From: Sorangium aterium
GTDB lineage: Bacteria > Myxococcota_A > Polyangia > Polyangiales > Polyangiaceae
NCBI RefSeq assembly: GCF_028368935.1
Contig: NZ_JAQNDK010000004.1
Coordinates: 806,001-870,000, forward strand
Reading direction: 5' to 3'
Length of the DNA stretch: 64,000 nucleotides
This document shows positions 9,001-16,956 of this stretch, one piece after another. Numbering within the stretch: the stretch's first letter is position 1; every line of letters begins with the position of its first letter. The position numbers and the translations under genes are program-made. The notes under the pieces were generated by a model. The model ran no database searches and was not told the origin of the DNA. It worked only from the letters and a program-made list of their open reading frames with translations.

Positions 9001-9546
9001 ATGAGAAAGATCGTCTATGACGTCGCGGTGACGGTCGACGGCTTCATCTCGCACGAGGACGGCTCGGTGGATGGCTTCGTGATGCAAGGAGAGCACGCCA
9101 GCGATTACGTCGAGCGCCTGAAGGGCTACGACACCGTCGTGATGGGGCGAAGGACGTACGAGTGGGGCTATCCCTTCGGGCTCGTCCCGGGGAAGCGAGC
9201 CTACCCGCACATGGCGCACTACATCTTCTCGAAGACCCTCCGCTTCGGCGAGGGCGCCGAGGTGGAGGTCGTGGGCCGTGACGAGATCGCGGCCCTGAAG
9301 CGGCTGAAGGAGGGCGACGGGGCCGATATCTATCTCTGCGGGGGCGGCGCCTTCGCCGGCTTCCTCCTCGAGCACGACCTCATCGATCGGCTCGTCCTCA
9401 AGGTGAATCCCATCGTCTTCGGGCACGGGATCCCGCTCTTCGGCGACAGCTCCACGAAGGTCGAGCTGGCGCTCCTCGGCGCGACGTCGTACGCGAGCGG
9501 CGTGTCGCTCCTCCGGTACGACGTGAAGCGCGGGAGCGCCGCGTAA
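9001..9546 (+). CDS. Dihydrofolate reductase family protein (RibD C-terminal fold)
   Basis: 181 residues, the usual length for small YwjB/YyaP-like members. Start ATG follows AGGGAGGATTCGA. It opens with RKIVYDVAVTVDGFISHEDGS and contains the typical VVMGRRTYE, IYLCGGGAFAGFLLEHDLIDRL and NPIVFGHGIPLFG blocks of the NADPH-binding fold. It is probably a cytoplasmic NAD(P)H-dependent reductase; the substrate is unknown. The last third of this gene plus about 100 downstream bases is duplicated as a truncated copy at 13717-14045. Confidence 0.88.
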   Translation: MRKIVYDVAVTVDGFISHEDGSVDGFVMQGEHASDYVERLKGYDTVVMGRRTYEWGYPFGLVPGKRAYPHMAHYIFSKTLRFGEGAEVEVVGRDEIAALKRLKEGDGADIYLCGGGAFAGFLLEHDLIDRLVLKVNPIVFGHGIPLFGDSSTKVELALLGATSYASGVSLLRYDVKRGSAA

Positions 9547-10138
9547 GGGGTCGCCCGCGGCGATCGCGTGCCGCTCGATTCCACTGCGGCGCGATCGTCG
9601 GCGGGCGCTGAGCGCCGCACCTCGACGGGGCTGAGCCTGTCGCCGGGGCGGACAATGCCAACGGGTTTGAGACAGGCCGCACGCCGCGTTCAACGACAAG
9701 GGCGGGACGCTCGTGTACATGCACGCTTAGCCTTCGTGCCGCTCTCGCGTGTCGAGCGCGTCAAGGACGCGTCTGGATGCGGTGCGCGTGGCGGCGTGCA
9801 CGGGGGCGCGAGCCTCTGGAGAGGCGACCTTTGCGTCTGTTCGCACCCGAAGCGCGCGGAGCGTCGCTCAACGTGGCGGAAATTTGAACTTGACCGCGAG
9901 AAGCGAATCGACCAAATGACGTGTGCTGACTTTCAGTTTTGTATAAACTTCTGATTTTTTGATCGAGAAGGGGGGCATCCGCGCCGGGGACGCGAGCCGT
10001 GATGGCGCATTTGGCCGGAAGTCGAGCTCTGCGTCCCCGTGTGCGGCGTGCGATCCCCGACCGCTCTCGATCGCAAGCCTCATCGTGCTCCAGACCATGG
10101 GGGCCTGATGGGCTTTTCTTCCTGCCAAGGGAGTATCC
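9547..10138. other. Intergenic region with an AT-rich pocket
   Basis: 592 bases with no credible gene. The first ~100 bases have a diverged copy downstream of the reductase fragment near 13936. Bases ~9880-9970 are strikingly AT-rich for this genome and contain TTGACC (9890) and TATAAA (9942). They may be the promoter region of the kelch gene, but no -35/-10 pair with ideal spacing could be fixed. Confidence 0.4.
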
Positions 10139-12895
10139 ATGACGCGTGTCCGTTTCGTGCTTCGGGGTTTACCTTTCGCATCATCCATATGGCTCACCGC
10201 GCTCCTCGTCGGAGCAATCTTCCTGAGCGGCCTCGGATGCGCGCTCGACGCCGGGCCGCCGGGGGGTGACGAGCTGCGTTTTCGCTTCCCTGGCCAGGCG
10301 GCACAGGTGCTCCTCGGCAACGAGGAGTTCGTCGCGGTCGACAAAGGCTTCGCGCTCGCCTCGACGGGCGGTTCGACCCGCGAGATCGAGGCTCTGTTCG
10401 AGCGCCGCGGCGGGCTGCACGCCGCGCTGCCTGCGAGCGGAGAAGGGAAGGTCCGCTTCCATCTGCCCGGCGGCTTCGAGATCGGCGTGCGCGAGATCGG
10501 CGCCGAGGGCGAGGGCGCGGTCGTCGAGCGCGCCGTGGCGTATCGGCGTCAGGGCGGGACGTCGTTCTGGTCTGCGGTCGACGCTGGTTACGAGGAGTGG
10601 CTGCTCCTCGATGCCGGCGTGGCGAACGGCGGTGCGCCGGTGGCGGCGTGGGAGGTCGACGGCGCGACGCTGCGACAGCAGGGCGACGCGGTCGAGGTCG
10701 TCGACGACGCGGGCGCGCCGCGACTGCGGGTGACGGCGCCGGCGGCGTACGCGAGCGGCGGTCGGCCGGTCGAGGCGCGGCTCGAGGTGCGCGGGGCGAC
10801 GATCGCGCTGTGGGTCGACGCGGGCGGCGAGGAGGTGCTGGTCGACCCGGTTTGGGCGCCGACAGGATCCATGAGCGCAGCACGCGCCGAGTACACGGCG
10901 ACGCCGCTTGGGAATGGCCAGGTGCTCGTCGTGGGCGGGTACCCTACGACTTCTGCGGCGGGGAGCGCCGAGCTGTACGATACGGTATCCAATACCTGGT
11001 GGTCGGCCGGAACGTTGGCCACGGCCCGCTACAATCATACGGCGACGCTGCTCGGCAACGGCAAGGTGCTGGTCGTGGGCGGGAAAGGCAGCGGCTCGGT
11101 GGTCCATACGAGCGCCGAGCTGTACGATCCGGCATCCAATACCTGGACGGCGACGGGCGCGCTGGCCGCGGGCCGCGTCGCCCACACCGCGACGCTGCTC
11201 GGGAACGGCAAGGTGCTGGTCGCCGGGGGGCATAACGGCTCCAGTGCGGCGTTGGCGACCGCCGAGCTGTACGAGCCGTCGACCGGCGTCTGGTCGCCCG
11301 CTTCAACGATGGGGGCGAGCCGCTCCTGGCACACCGCGACGCTGCTCGGGAACGGCAAGGTGCTGGTCGCCGGGGGGCATAACGGCTCCGGTGCGGCGTT
11401 GGCGACCGCCGAGCTGTACGAGCCGTCGACCGGCGCATGGTCGCCGACGGCCTCGATGACCGGGCCCCGCCAAAACGCCACCGCGACGCGGCTCGTGAGC
11501 GGCAAGGTGCTCGTCGCGGGTGGCTACGACATTTCTGCCGACTACCTGCAGAGCGTCGAGATCTACGACCCGTCCTCGTCGCCACCCGTCTGGACGACGG
11601 CGACGCCGATGAGCAGCAAGCGCGGCAACCATACCGCGACGCTGCTCCCGAACGGCAAGGTGCTCCTGACGGGCGGGTGGAGCGCCCCCATGGTCGTCAG
11701 TGCAAGCGCCGAGGTCTACGATCCGGGAACCAACTTCTGGGCAGCGGCCGGGTCGATGAGCACCGTCCGCACCAGTCATACTGCGACGCTGCTGGGCAAC
11801 GGCAAGGTGCTACTCGCGGGTGGGCTCAACTTTGGCATTCCATCCAGCACGTACTACTCGAGCGCCGAACTGTACGATCCGGCGGCCACGACGTGGGGGG
11901 CGGTCACGTCGATGTCTCACGCCCGCATTGCGCCGACCGCGACGCTGCTCAACGATGGCAGGGTGCTCGTGACGGGCGGTGACTCGTTGGGAACGAGGAC
12001 CGAGCTGTACAATCCGTCGACCGACACCTGGGCGGCGGGGCCATTGATGGGTGTGGGACGCCAGTATCATACGGCGACGCTGCTCGGCAACGGCAAGGTG
12101 CTGGTGGTGGGCATTCGGACCGTCGCGTCCCCCGCGAACGCCCAGCTGTTCGATCCCGCGACCGACACATGGTCGTCCGTAGGCTCGTCGACAAGCCCAG
12201 ACCTCAACCGCATGGGGCACACCGCGACGCTGCTCCAGAACGGCAAGGTGGTGGTGTACGGAGGGGTTAATCCCTCCGCCGCCCCCGACGAGTACCTGTA
12301 TTCCTCGGCGCTGTTCAATCCGGCGAACAACACCTGGTCGCCCGCCGACGACATGCCGATTGCCTATGCCTATTCTGCCACGACGCTGCTCCCGAACGGC
12401 AAGGTGCTCCTCGCGGGAGGTAGAAGCGAGTACGTAGAGCGGCACTCCGTTACCGGGCTCTACGAGCCGTGGAACGATTTCTGGTCGGGCGTAGTAGATC
12501 ACATGGCGTGGGGCCGCGCCTATCATACGTTGACGTTGCTGAACACCGGCGAGGTGCTGGCGGTGGGAGGAGGCCCCGCGAACGCGACCGTCGAGGTCTA
12601 TAACCCGACGTCCGATCTCTGGTCCTCCGGTACTGCGCAGTTCTCCCGTCGCTCGCATACCGCGACGCTGCTCAACAACGGCAAGGTGCTGCTCGCCGGG
12701 GGCATCGACAGCACAGGGAACGTGACCCGGAACGTCTACATCTACGATCCCGCGACAGGTGCCATGGCCCTGACCGGGCAGATGAACGATGCGCGGTACG
12801 CTCATGCAGCGGTCCGGCTCGGGAACGGAAAGGTGCTGGTCGTAGGCGGCAGCGACGGCTCCGCCCTGTCGACCGCCGAGATCTACACCCCCTGA
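10139..12895 (+). CDS. Large kelch-repeat beta-propeller lipoprotein
   Basis: 918 residues; ATG follows AAGGGAG. The signal segment ends at the lipobox LSGLGC. Residues ~35-235 form an N-terminal domain without a recognised name (GDELRFRFPGQAAQ ... GGEEVLVDPVW). The rest is about 14 consecutive kelch motifs of the form HTATLLGNGKVLVVGG with AELYDPATNTW, roughly 47 residues apart, enough for two seven-bladed propellers. Sorangium-type genomes carry many such proteins, thought to act in surface binding; no catalytic residues are visible. The strong DNA similarity between blades 3 and 4 (about 11205-11430) shows recent internal duplication. Confidence 0.88.
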   Translation: MTRVRFVLRGLPFASSIWLTALLVGAIFLSGLGCALDAGPPGGDELRFRFPGQAAQVLLGNEEFVAVDKGFALASTGGSTREIEALFERRGGLHAALPASGEGKVRFHLPGGFEIGVREIGAEGEGAVVERAVAYRRQGGTSFWSAVDAGYEEWLLLDAGVANGGAPVAAWEVDGATLRQQGDAVEVVDDAGAPRLRVTAPAAYASGGRPVEARLEVRGATIALWVDAGGEEVLVDPVWAPTGSMSAARAEYTATPLGNGQVLVVGGYPTTSAAGSAELYDTVSNTWWSAGTLATARYNHTATLLGNGKVLVVGGKGSGSVVHTSAELYDPASNTWTATGALAAGRVAHTATLLGNGKVLVAGGHNGSSAALATAELYEPSTGVWSPASTMGASRSWHTATLLGNGKVLVAGGHNGSGAALATAELYEPSTGAWSPTASMTGPRQNATATRLVSGKVLVAGGYDISADYLQSVEIYDPSSSPPVWTTATPMSSKRGNHTATLLPNGKVLLTGGWSAPMVVSASAEVYDPGTNFWAAAGSMSTVRTSHTATLLGNGKVLLAGGLNFGIPSSTYYSSAELYDPAATTWGAVTSMSHARIAPTATLLNDGRVLVTGGDSLGTRTELYNPSTDTWAAGPLMGVGRQYHTATLLGNGKVLVVGIRTVASPANAQLFDPATDTWSSVGSSTSPDLNRMGHTATLLQNGKVVVYGGVNPSAAPDEYLYSSALFNPANNTWSPADDMPIAYAYSATTLLPNGKVLLAGGRSEYVERHSVTGLYEPWNDFWSGVVDHMAWGRAYHTLTLLNTGEVLAVGGGPANATVEVYNPTSDLWSSGTAQFSRRSHTATLLNNGKVLLAGGIDSTGNVTRNVYIYDPATGAMALTGQMNDARYAHAAVRLGNGKVLVVGGSDGSALSTAEIYTP

Positions 12896-12958
12896 CGTCG
12901 TTGGGGCGCCCCGTCCACGGGCCAGCCCGTCCGCCGACGACGCGGCCGGCGCGGCGCA

Positions 12959-13338
12959 GGCGCTAGCAGCGCGCGCCGGCCGTCCGCTTCCGCAAACCAG
13001 CCAAGATCCCGCGTGCGGCAGCTGAACAACGCCGCCGCGCGGCGCTTCCGCCCGCGAGGCGCCGCGCGGGTTGTGGGCGGCCGCCGCCTTGCACTCGACG
13101 ATGATTCGACGATGACTCGATCGCCTACGAACAAGTCGAGGCGAAGGTCCGACGCAAGACGCTTTCCCTTGTACACGAGCGGTACGGCCTTCTGGCGCAC
13201 CACCGTGAGCCCTCGCGACTTGAGCTCGAAGGCAAGCACCTCTTCGTAGACTGTCTCGAGCAGCCCTGGAGCTCCAAGGGTACGATGCACCTCGATCGCT
13301 GCGTCGACGACGACCTTGGCTATTTCATTCTCGGTCAT
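12959..13338 (-). pseudogene. Broken GxxExxY-family PD-(D/E)XK nuclease-like gene
   Basis: Reads from ATG 13338 (GGAGAGA just upstream) as MTENEIAKVVVDAAIEVHRT and so on. It includes the signature GLLETVY (G-x-x-E-x-x-Y) and FVGDRVIVE, the start of the nuclease core. An 11-bp tandem duplication at 13095-13116 (tcgacgatgat/tcgacgatgac) then shifts the frame exactly before the ECK that should follow IVE. Past that point neither frame gives a normal family C-terminus. The gene runs towards the 3' end of the kelch gene. GxxExxY proteins are a widespread family of uncertain function. The upstream DNA carries a half-copy of the palindromic repeat seen elsewhere in the window. Confidence 0.75.
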
Positions 13339-13345
13339 TCTCTCC

Positions 13346-13380
13346 GCCTTTGGGCGCCTTGGCGCCTTGGCGTTAAAATC
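13346..13380 (-). repeat. Half-copy of the CGCCAAGG palindromic repeat before the GxxExxY gene
   Basis: On the minus strand it reads GATTTTAACGCCAAGG and then CGCCAAGGCGCC, ending 8 bases before the ATG of the broken nuclease gene. It matches one arm of the four full palindromes at 15.5, 21.3, 28.6 and 51.3 kb, including the TTTTAAC(C)GCC edge. Confidence 0.7.
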
Positions 13381-13429
13381 CGAGATTCTCGACGACGTCA
13401 GCTGCAGGCACGATGAGGCACCCGCGTGG

Positions 13430-13713
13430 GCTGGACGGTTCCTGGACGATTGGACACGTCTGGCCATGCGTTCCAGGATTCTGCCGTTCCAGAAGTTCGC
13501 ACGAACGCTCCGTGGTCATGGAGAGCTCCTCCTCAACTGGTTCCGGGCACGGAGCGCCTTCGCCCATGGCGCCACCGAGGGATTCAACAATAAAACGAGA
13601 ATTACGACCAGAAAAGCGTATGGGTTTCGGACCTACGAACACGCGGAGAACGCCCTCTACCGTGCGCTCGGGAACCTGCCGGCGCCCGAATGGCTCACCC
13701 ACAAATTATCTGA
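13430..13713 (+). pseudogene. C-terminal remnant of an ISL3-family transposase
   Basis: About 95 codons remain: GRFLDDWTRLAMRSRILPFQK through LLLNWFRARSAFAHGATEGFN, NKTRITTRKAYGFRTYEHAE and ALYRALGNLPAPEWLTHK. This is the characteristic C-terminal part of ISL3-type DDE transposases, including the catalytic-Glu region (ATEGFNNK). The N-terminal domains and inverted repeats are missing. The reading frame runs on without a stop into the reductase fragment, in a different frame from that gene. Confidence 0.8.
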
Positions 13714-13716
13714 GGC

Positions 13717-13935
13717 ATCTATCTTTGCGGGGGCGGCGCCTTCGCCGGCTTCCTGCTCGACCACGACCTCGTCGAACAGCTCGTCCTCAAGGTCAATCCC
13801 ATCGTCTTCGGGCACGGGATCCGGCTCTTCGGCGGCAGCACCAGGAAGGTCGAGCTGGCGCTCCTCAGCGCGATGTCGTACGCGAACGGCGTCTCGCTTC
13901 TCCGGTACGACGTGAAGCGCGGGGACGCGGCCTGA
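13717..13935 (+). pseudogene. Truncated second copy of the DHFR-family gene at 9001
   Basis: 72 codons matching residues ~110-181 of the intact reductase: IYLCGGGAFAGFLLDHDLVE, then NPIVFGHGIRLFGG and LLRYDVKRGDAA, with its own TGA. Homology starts abruptly at 13717, where the transposase remnant ends, and continues past the stop to about 14045 (ending in cctcgacgggg). It was therefore copied together with its 3' flank. No start codon or N-terminal half is present, so it is not expected to make a working enzyme. Confidence 0.88.
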
Positions 13936-14072
13936 GGGACGCCCGGCGAGGGCGTGCCGCACGATTCCGTCGCGACGCCGTCGTCGGGCCCGCCGCGGCG
14001 CTTTTGTCGGGCGGGCGCTGCGCGCCGCGCCTCGACGGGGTCCATCTGGTTGCCGGGCTCACACGTTTGGCC

Positions 14073-14208
14073 TGTTGAGAAAAATTTCTGCCCAGGGTAG
14101 CTTGCGCCACGCGGCTGGCTCGGAGGAGCTCGCGGGCGGTGGCAACCGCCATGGCGAACGGAGGCCCGGGCTGCGTGGCCTCGTGGTGCACATCAGGAGA
14201 GGGTCAGG
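14073..14208 (+). promoter_or_regulatory. Conserved leader C of the glycine-rich lipoprotein family
   Basis: A 136-bp block before ATG 14209 with the same blocks as leaders A and B (TGTTGAGAA, TCTGCCCAGGGTAG, GGCTCGGAGGAGCTC, GCGAACGG, AGGAGAGG). The -10-like hexamer is weaker here (GGTAGC). It lies immediately after the truncated reductase copy. Confidence 0.65.
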
Positions 14209-15327
14209 ATGAGATCAGTTCTTTCTTTGGCAATGTGCGGGATGTTGGTCGGCGCATTCGCCATGGCGGGTTGCGGTGATGACGAGACCACCGGCAGCGG
14301 CGGTGCGGGCGGTGGGACCGCCTCCAGCACGACGTCGAGCTCCAGCAGCAGCTCGGCGAGCACGGGCGGCGGCGAAGGCGGCGCGGGCGGCAGCGACGGT
14401 GGCGCCGGCGGCGAAGGCGGCGCGGGCGGCAGCGACGGTGGCGCCGGCGGCGAAGGCGGCGCGGGCGGCGACGGCGGCGCGGGCGGCGACGGCGGCGCGG
14501 GCGGCGGCGCCCCCGACATCGGTCCCGGTCCGGAGGAGAGCTGCTCGGGTTGCGCCCGGCTGGCTGTGCCGCTCACCATGGCTTCCACGGGGACGCTGTT
14601 CCAGTTCGACTTCTCTCAGCTGGTCGACCTGACCGGCGCTACCGTCACGTTCCGTGTAAAGGCTCAAGCGGCCACCGGCGGTGGTCTGCAGACGTTCGTA
14701 CAAAACGGAACTGCACGGAACGAAAATGAACAGAGCTGGGTGGGCGTCCCCTGGGCGTGGACGAGCTTCGGCGACCTGAAAGAGTGGACCGACCTCACCA
14801 TCGACGTCGATGCCGCTGATGCGGCCGATGCCGCTGCTGGCGGGAAATTCGAGAGCACCGCGGTGAGGCGCATCGGCGTCAAGGTCGACGCAGGCGCCGA
14901 GGGGCCCTGGGCCAACCCGACCATCGTCTATATCGACTCCATCACCGTCACGAGGCCTGCGAGCACGAGCGGTTCGGGTGGCGCTGGCGGCTCGGGCGGC
15001 GCTGGCGGCATGAGCGGCGAGGGCGGCTCGGGCGGCGCTGGCGGCACGAGCGGTGAGGGCGGCTCGGCGGGCGCCACCGGCGAGGGCGGCTCGGCGGGCG
15101 CCACCGGTGAGGGCGGCGCCGGCGGTATGAGCGGCGAGGGCGGCTCGGCGGGCGCCACCGGTGAGGGCGGCGCTGGCGGCGCTGGCGGCGAGGGCGGCGC
15201 CGGCGGCGCGAGCAGCGAGGTGGTTCATGTGATCGGTCCGTTCGAGTTCACGGACGACCTGCAGGGCTTCCTGCTCGGCGATTACCAGCCCGTGCTGGGC
15301 TCGAGGCTGGATCCCCTCGGCGAGTGA
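14209..15327 (+). CDS. Glycine-rich lipoprotein with CBM-like domain, paralogue 3
   Basis: 372 residues; ATG follows CAGGAGAGGGTCAGG. The lipobox is FAMAGC. The layout is that of the paralogues: a Gly/Ala/Asp-rich linker with 39-bp DNA repeats (14369-14470), the ~140-residue jelly-roll-like domain (SGCARLAVPLTMAS ... VDLTGATVTFRVKAQA ... IGVKVDAGAEGPW ... IVYIDSITVTRP), (GGAGG)n repeats, and the C-terminal segment VVHVIGPFEF...GDYQPVLGS. It has an insertion of DAADAADAA-type repeats not seen in the other two. It may bind glycans at the surface; that is inference. Confidence 0.8.
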   Translation: MRSVLSLAMCGMLVGAFAMAGCGDDETTGSGGAGGGTASSTTSSSSSSSASTGGGEGGAGGSDGGAGGEGGAGGSDGGAGGEGGAGGDGGAGGDGGAGGGAPDIGPGPEESCSGCARLAVPLTMASTGTLFQFDFSQLVDLTGATVTFRVKAQAATGGGLQTFVQNGTARNENEQSWVGVPWAWTSFGDLKEWTDLTIDVDAADAADAAAGGKFESTAVRRIGVKVDAGAEGPWANPTIVYIDSITVTRPASTSGSGGAGGSGGAGGMSGEGGSGGAGGTSGEGGSAGATGEGGSAGATGEGGAGGMSGEGGSAGATGEGGAGGAGGEGGAGGASSEVVHVIGPFEFTDDLQGFLLGDYQPVLGSRLDPLGE

Positions 15328-15474
15328 TCCACGAGGGCCTTCGGCGCTCGCTCTCGCGCTGCTGCGTGGAGCGAGCGCCCGGGCCGCCTCATCGATCATC
15401 GAGGGCGCGCTTCCCGGTGCGCTCCAGCTCGATCCGGCTCCCCCGTCTCACATGACGGCGGGGGTGAGGGCTCT

Positions 15475-15604
15475 GGCCGAAGGCGGGGTCTTTTGAACCG
15501 CCAAACGCGCCAAAGTCGCCAAAGACGCCAAGCAAAACACAAAAATCATGGCGTCTCATGGCGCCTTTGCGGTTCCATCCTTCCGGCAGGGTGGGGGAAC
15601 TCCC
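15475..15604. repeat. Palindromic CGCCAAGACGCC element, copy 2, with conserved flanks
   Basis: Left arm from 15496 (AACCGCCAAACGCGCCAAAG and on), right arm ending 15575 (GGCGCCTTTGCGGTTC), with an AT-rich loop. The flank GGCCGAAGG (15475-15483) and the flank CCATCCTTCCGGCAGG with GGAACTCCC (to 15604) both recur, in opposite orientation, around copy 3 at 21.3 kb. The element is therefore longer than the hairpin. It ends 25 bases before the HipA-like gene. Confidence 0.75.
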
Positions 15605-15629
15605 TCACCACCCGCTACGCTGCTGCGGC

Positions 15630-16490
15630 ATGATCCGAACCGTCCACACGACCCGCTACGTCACCCCGCTCCGCGAGGGCGGGTCGCTGCCGGCCCTCGT
15701 CGAGGCCGATGACGACGGGCTCTATGTCCTGAAGCTCCGCGGCGCCGGCCAGGGGCCGAAGGCGCTCATCGCGGAGCTCGTCGCCGGGGAGATCGGGCGC
15801 GCGCTGGGGCTGCCGGTGCCGGAGATCGTCTTCATGGAGCTCGACCCCGCCTTCGGGCGGGCCGAGCCGGATCCGGAGCTGTCCGACCTGCTCTCGGCGA
15901 GCGCCGGCCTGAACCTCGCCCTCGATTACCTGCCCGGGTCGCTCGCCTTCCAGCCGCTCGCCGGCCCGGCGATCGACCCGGGGCTTGCGGCCGCCGTCGT
16001 CTGGTTCGACGCCTTCACGAGCAACGTGGACCGGACGCCCAAGAATCCCAACCTGCTCCTGTGGCACCGCCGCCTCTGGCTGATCGACCACGGCGCGGCG
16101 CTCTATGTTCATCACGCCTGGACCGACGCGACCGACCCGCGCGCCGACGCCCACGACCGCTTCCCGCTCGTCAAGAGCCATGTCCTGCTCCCGTTCGCGG
16201 GCGATCTCGCCGCGGCCGACGCCGCGCTGAGCGCCCGGCTCACCCCCGAGCGCATCGCGGGGATCGTCGCGGCGATCCCGGACGCGTGGCTTGCCGATCA
16301 GGACCCCCCCGCCCGGTCGTCTGGCGAGCGGCGGTCCGCGTTCTCGCCCGACGCGGCCGAGGCGCCGCAGCCCGACGCCGCGCCGCTCGCGGCGCGCCGC
16401 GCGGCGTACGCCACTTACCTGACCCACCGCCTCGCGTCGCCGCGGGGCTTCGTCGAGGAGGCGCTCGATGCCGCCCGTGCCCGGCGGTAG
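15630..16490 (+). CDS. HipA-like kinase-fold protein
   Basis: 286 residues from ATG 15630; the longer in-frame start at 15558 lies in the palindromic repeat and is rejected. The kinase-fold signs are VLKLRGAGQGPKALIAELVA (lysine and glycine-rich region), DAFTSNVDRTPKNPNLLLW (catalytic Asp/Asn loop) and LWLIDHGAALY (metal-binding Asp, DFG-like). The family is the standalone HipA-like group that often pairs with DUF3037. The gene overlaps the DUF3037 gene by 23 bases, so the two are co-translated. No HipB-type HTH antitoxin is adjacent. Substrate and role are unknown. Confidence 0.8.
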   Translation: MIRTVHTTRYVTPLREGGSLPALVEADDDGLYVLKLRGAGQGPKALIAELVAGEIGRALGLPVPEIVFMELDPAFGRAEPDPELSDLLSASAGLNLALDYLPGSLAFQPLAGPAIDPGLAAAVVWFDAFTSNVDRTPKNPNLLLWHRRLWLIDHGAALYVHHAWTDATDPRADAHDRFPLVKSHVLLPFAGDLAAADAALSARLTPERIAGIVAAIPDAWLADQDPPARSSGERRSAFSPDAAEAPQPDAAPLAARRAAYATYLTHRLASPRGFVEEALDAARARR

Positions 16491-16905
16491 CCCTCCGGGC
16501 GCGCGCGACGTCGACGCCGCCGACCCGTTCGATTACGCCGTGCTGCGCGTGGTCCCGCGCGTGGAGCGCGGCGAGCGCGTCAACGTCGGGGTGGTCCTCT
16601 TCAGCCGCGCCCGGGGCTTCCTCGACGCGCGCTTCGAGCCCGACGAGCGGCGCCTGCTCGCCCTCTGGCCCGATCTCGACCTGGAGGCGGTCCGCGGCCA
16701 CCTCGACTTCATCCGCCGCGTCTGCGCCGGCGATCGGGCGTGCGGGTACGTCGCCGAGCTCCCCCAGGCCGAGCGCTTCGGCTGGGTGGTGTCCCCGGCG
16801 AGCACGGTCGTCCAGCCCTCGCGTGTCCACGCGGGCCTCGGCGCCGACCCGGCCGCGGCGCTCGATCGGCTGCTCGCGGCCCTTGTGCGGTCCGGACAGG
16901 GCTGA
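16468..16905 (+). CDS. DUF3037 family protein
   Basis: 145 residues. The family opening DPFDYAVLRVVPRVERGERV and the VNVGVVLFSRARGFLDARF block are clear. Its start lies inside the end of the HipA-like kinase gene, indicating a two-gene unit. DUF3037 proteins are commonly encoded next to HipA-like kinases; their function is not established. The chromosomal pairing and overlap suggest that they act together. Confidence 0.82.
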   Translation: MPPVPGGSPPGARDVDAADPFDYAVLRVVPRVERGERVNVGVVLFSRARGFLDARFEPDERRLLALWPDLDLEAVRGHLDFIRRVCAGDRACGYVAELPQAERFGWVVSPASTVVQPSRVHAGLGADPAAALDRLLAALVRSGQG

Positions 16906-16956
16906 TCGGCGCGGCGCGAGCCCGCGCTCCAGGCGGCGCAGGCTCGCGCTCCAGGG

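Noticed and set aside
9880-9970. AT-rich pocket as an insertion-sequence remnant or origin
   Set aside because: No terminal repeats, no transposase residues, no DnaA boxes; more simply a promoter region.
13717-13935. Second functional reductase gene
   Set aside because: Only the last 72 codons exist, without a start codon, and the upstream part is a transposase remnant in another frame.
15495-15575. The repeated CGCCAAG units considered as a CRISPR array
   Set aside because: Units are 10-12 bases, arranged as palindromes without regular unique spacers, and no cas gene is present.
15630-16905. HipBA-type toxin-antitoxin system
   Set aside because: No HTH antitoxin gene accompanies the HipA-like gene; the partner is DUF3037.
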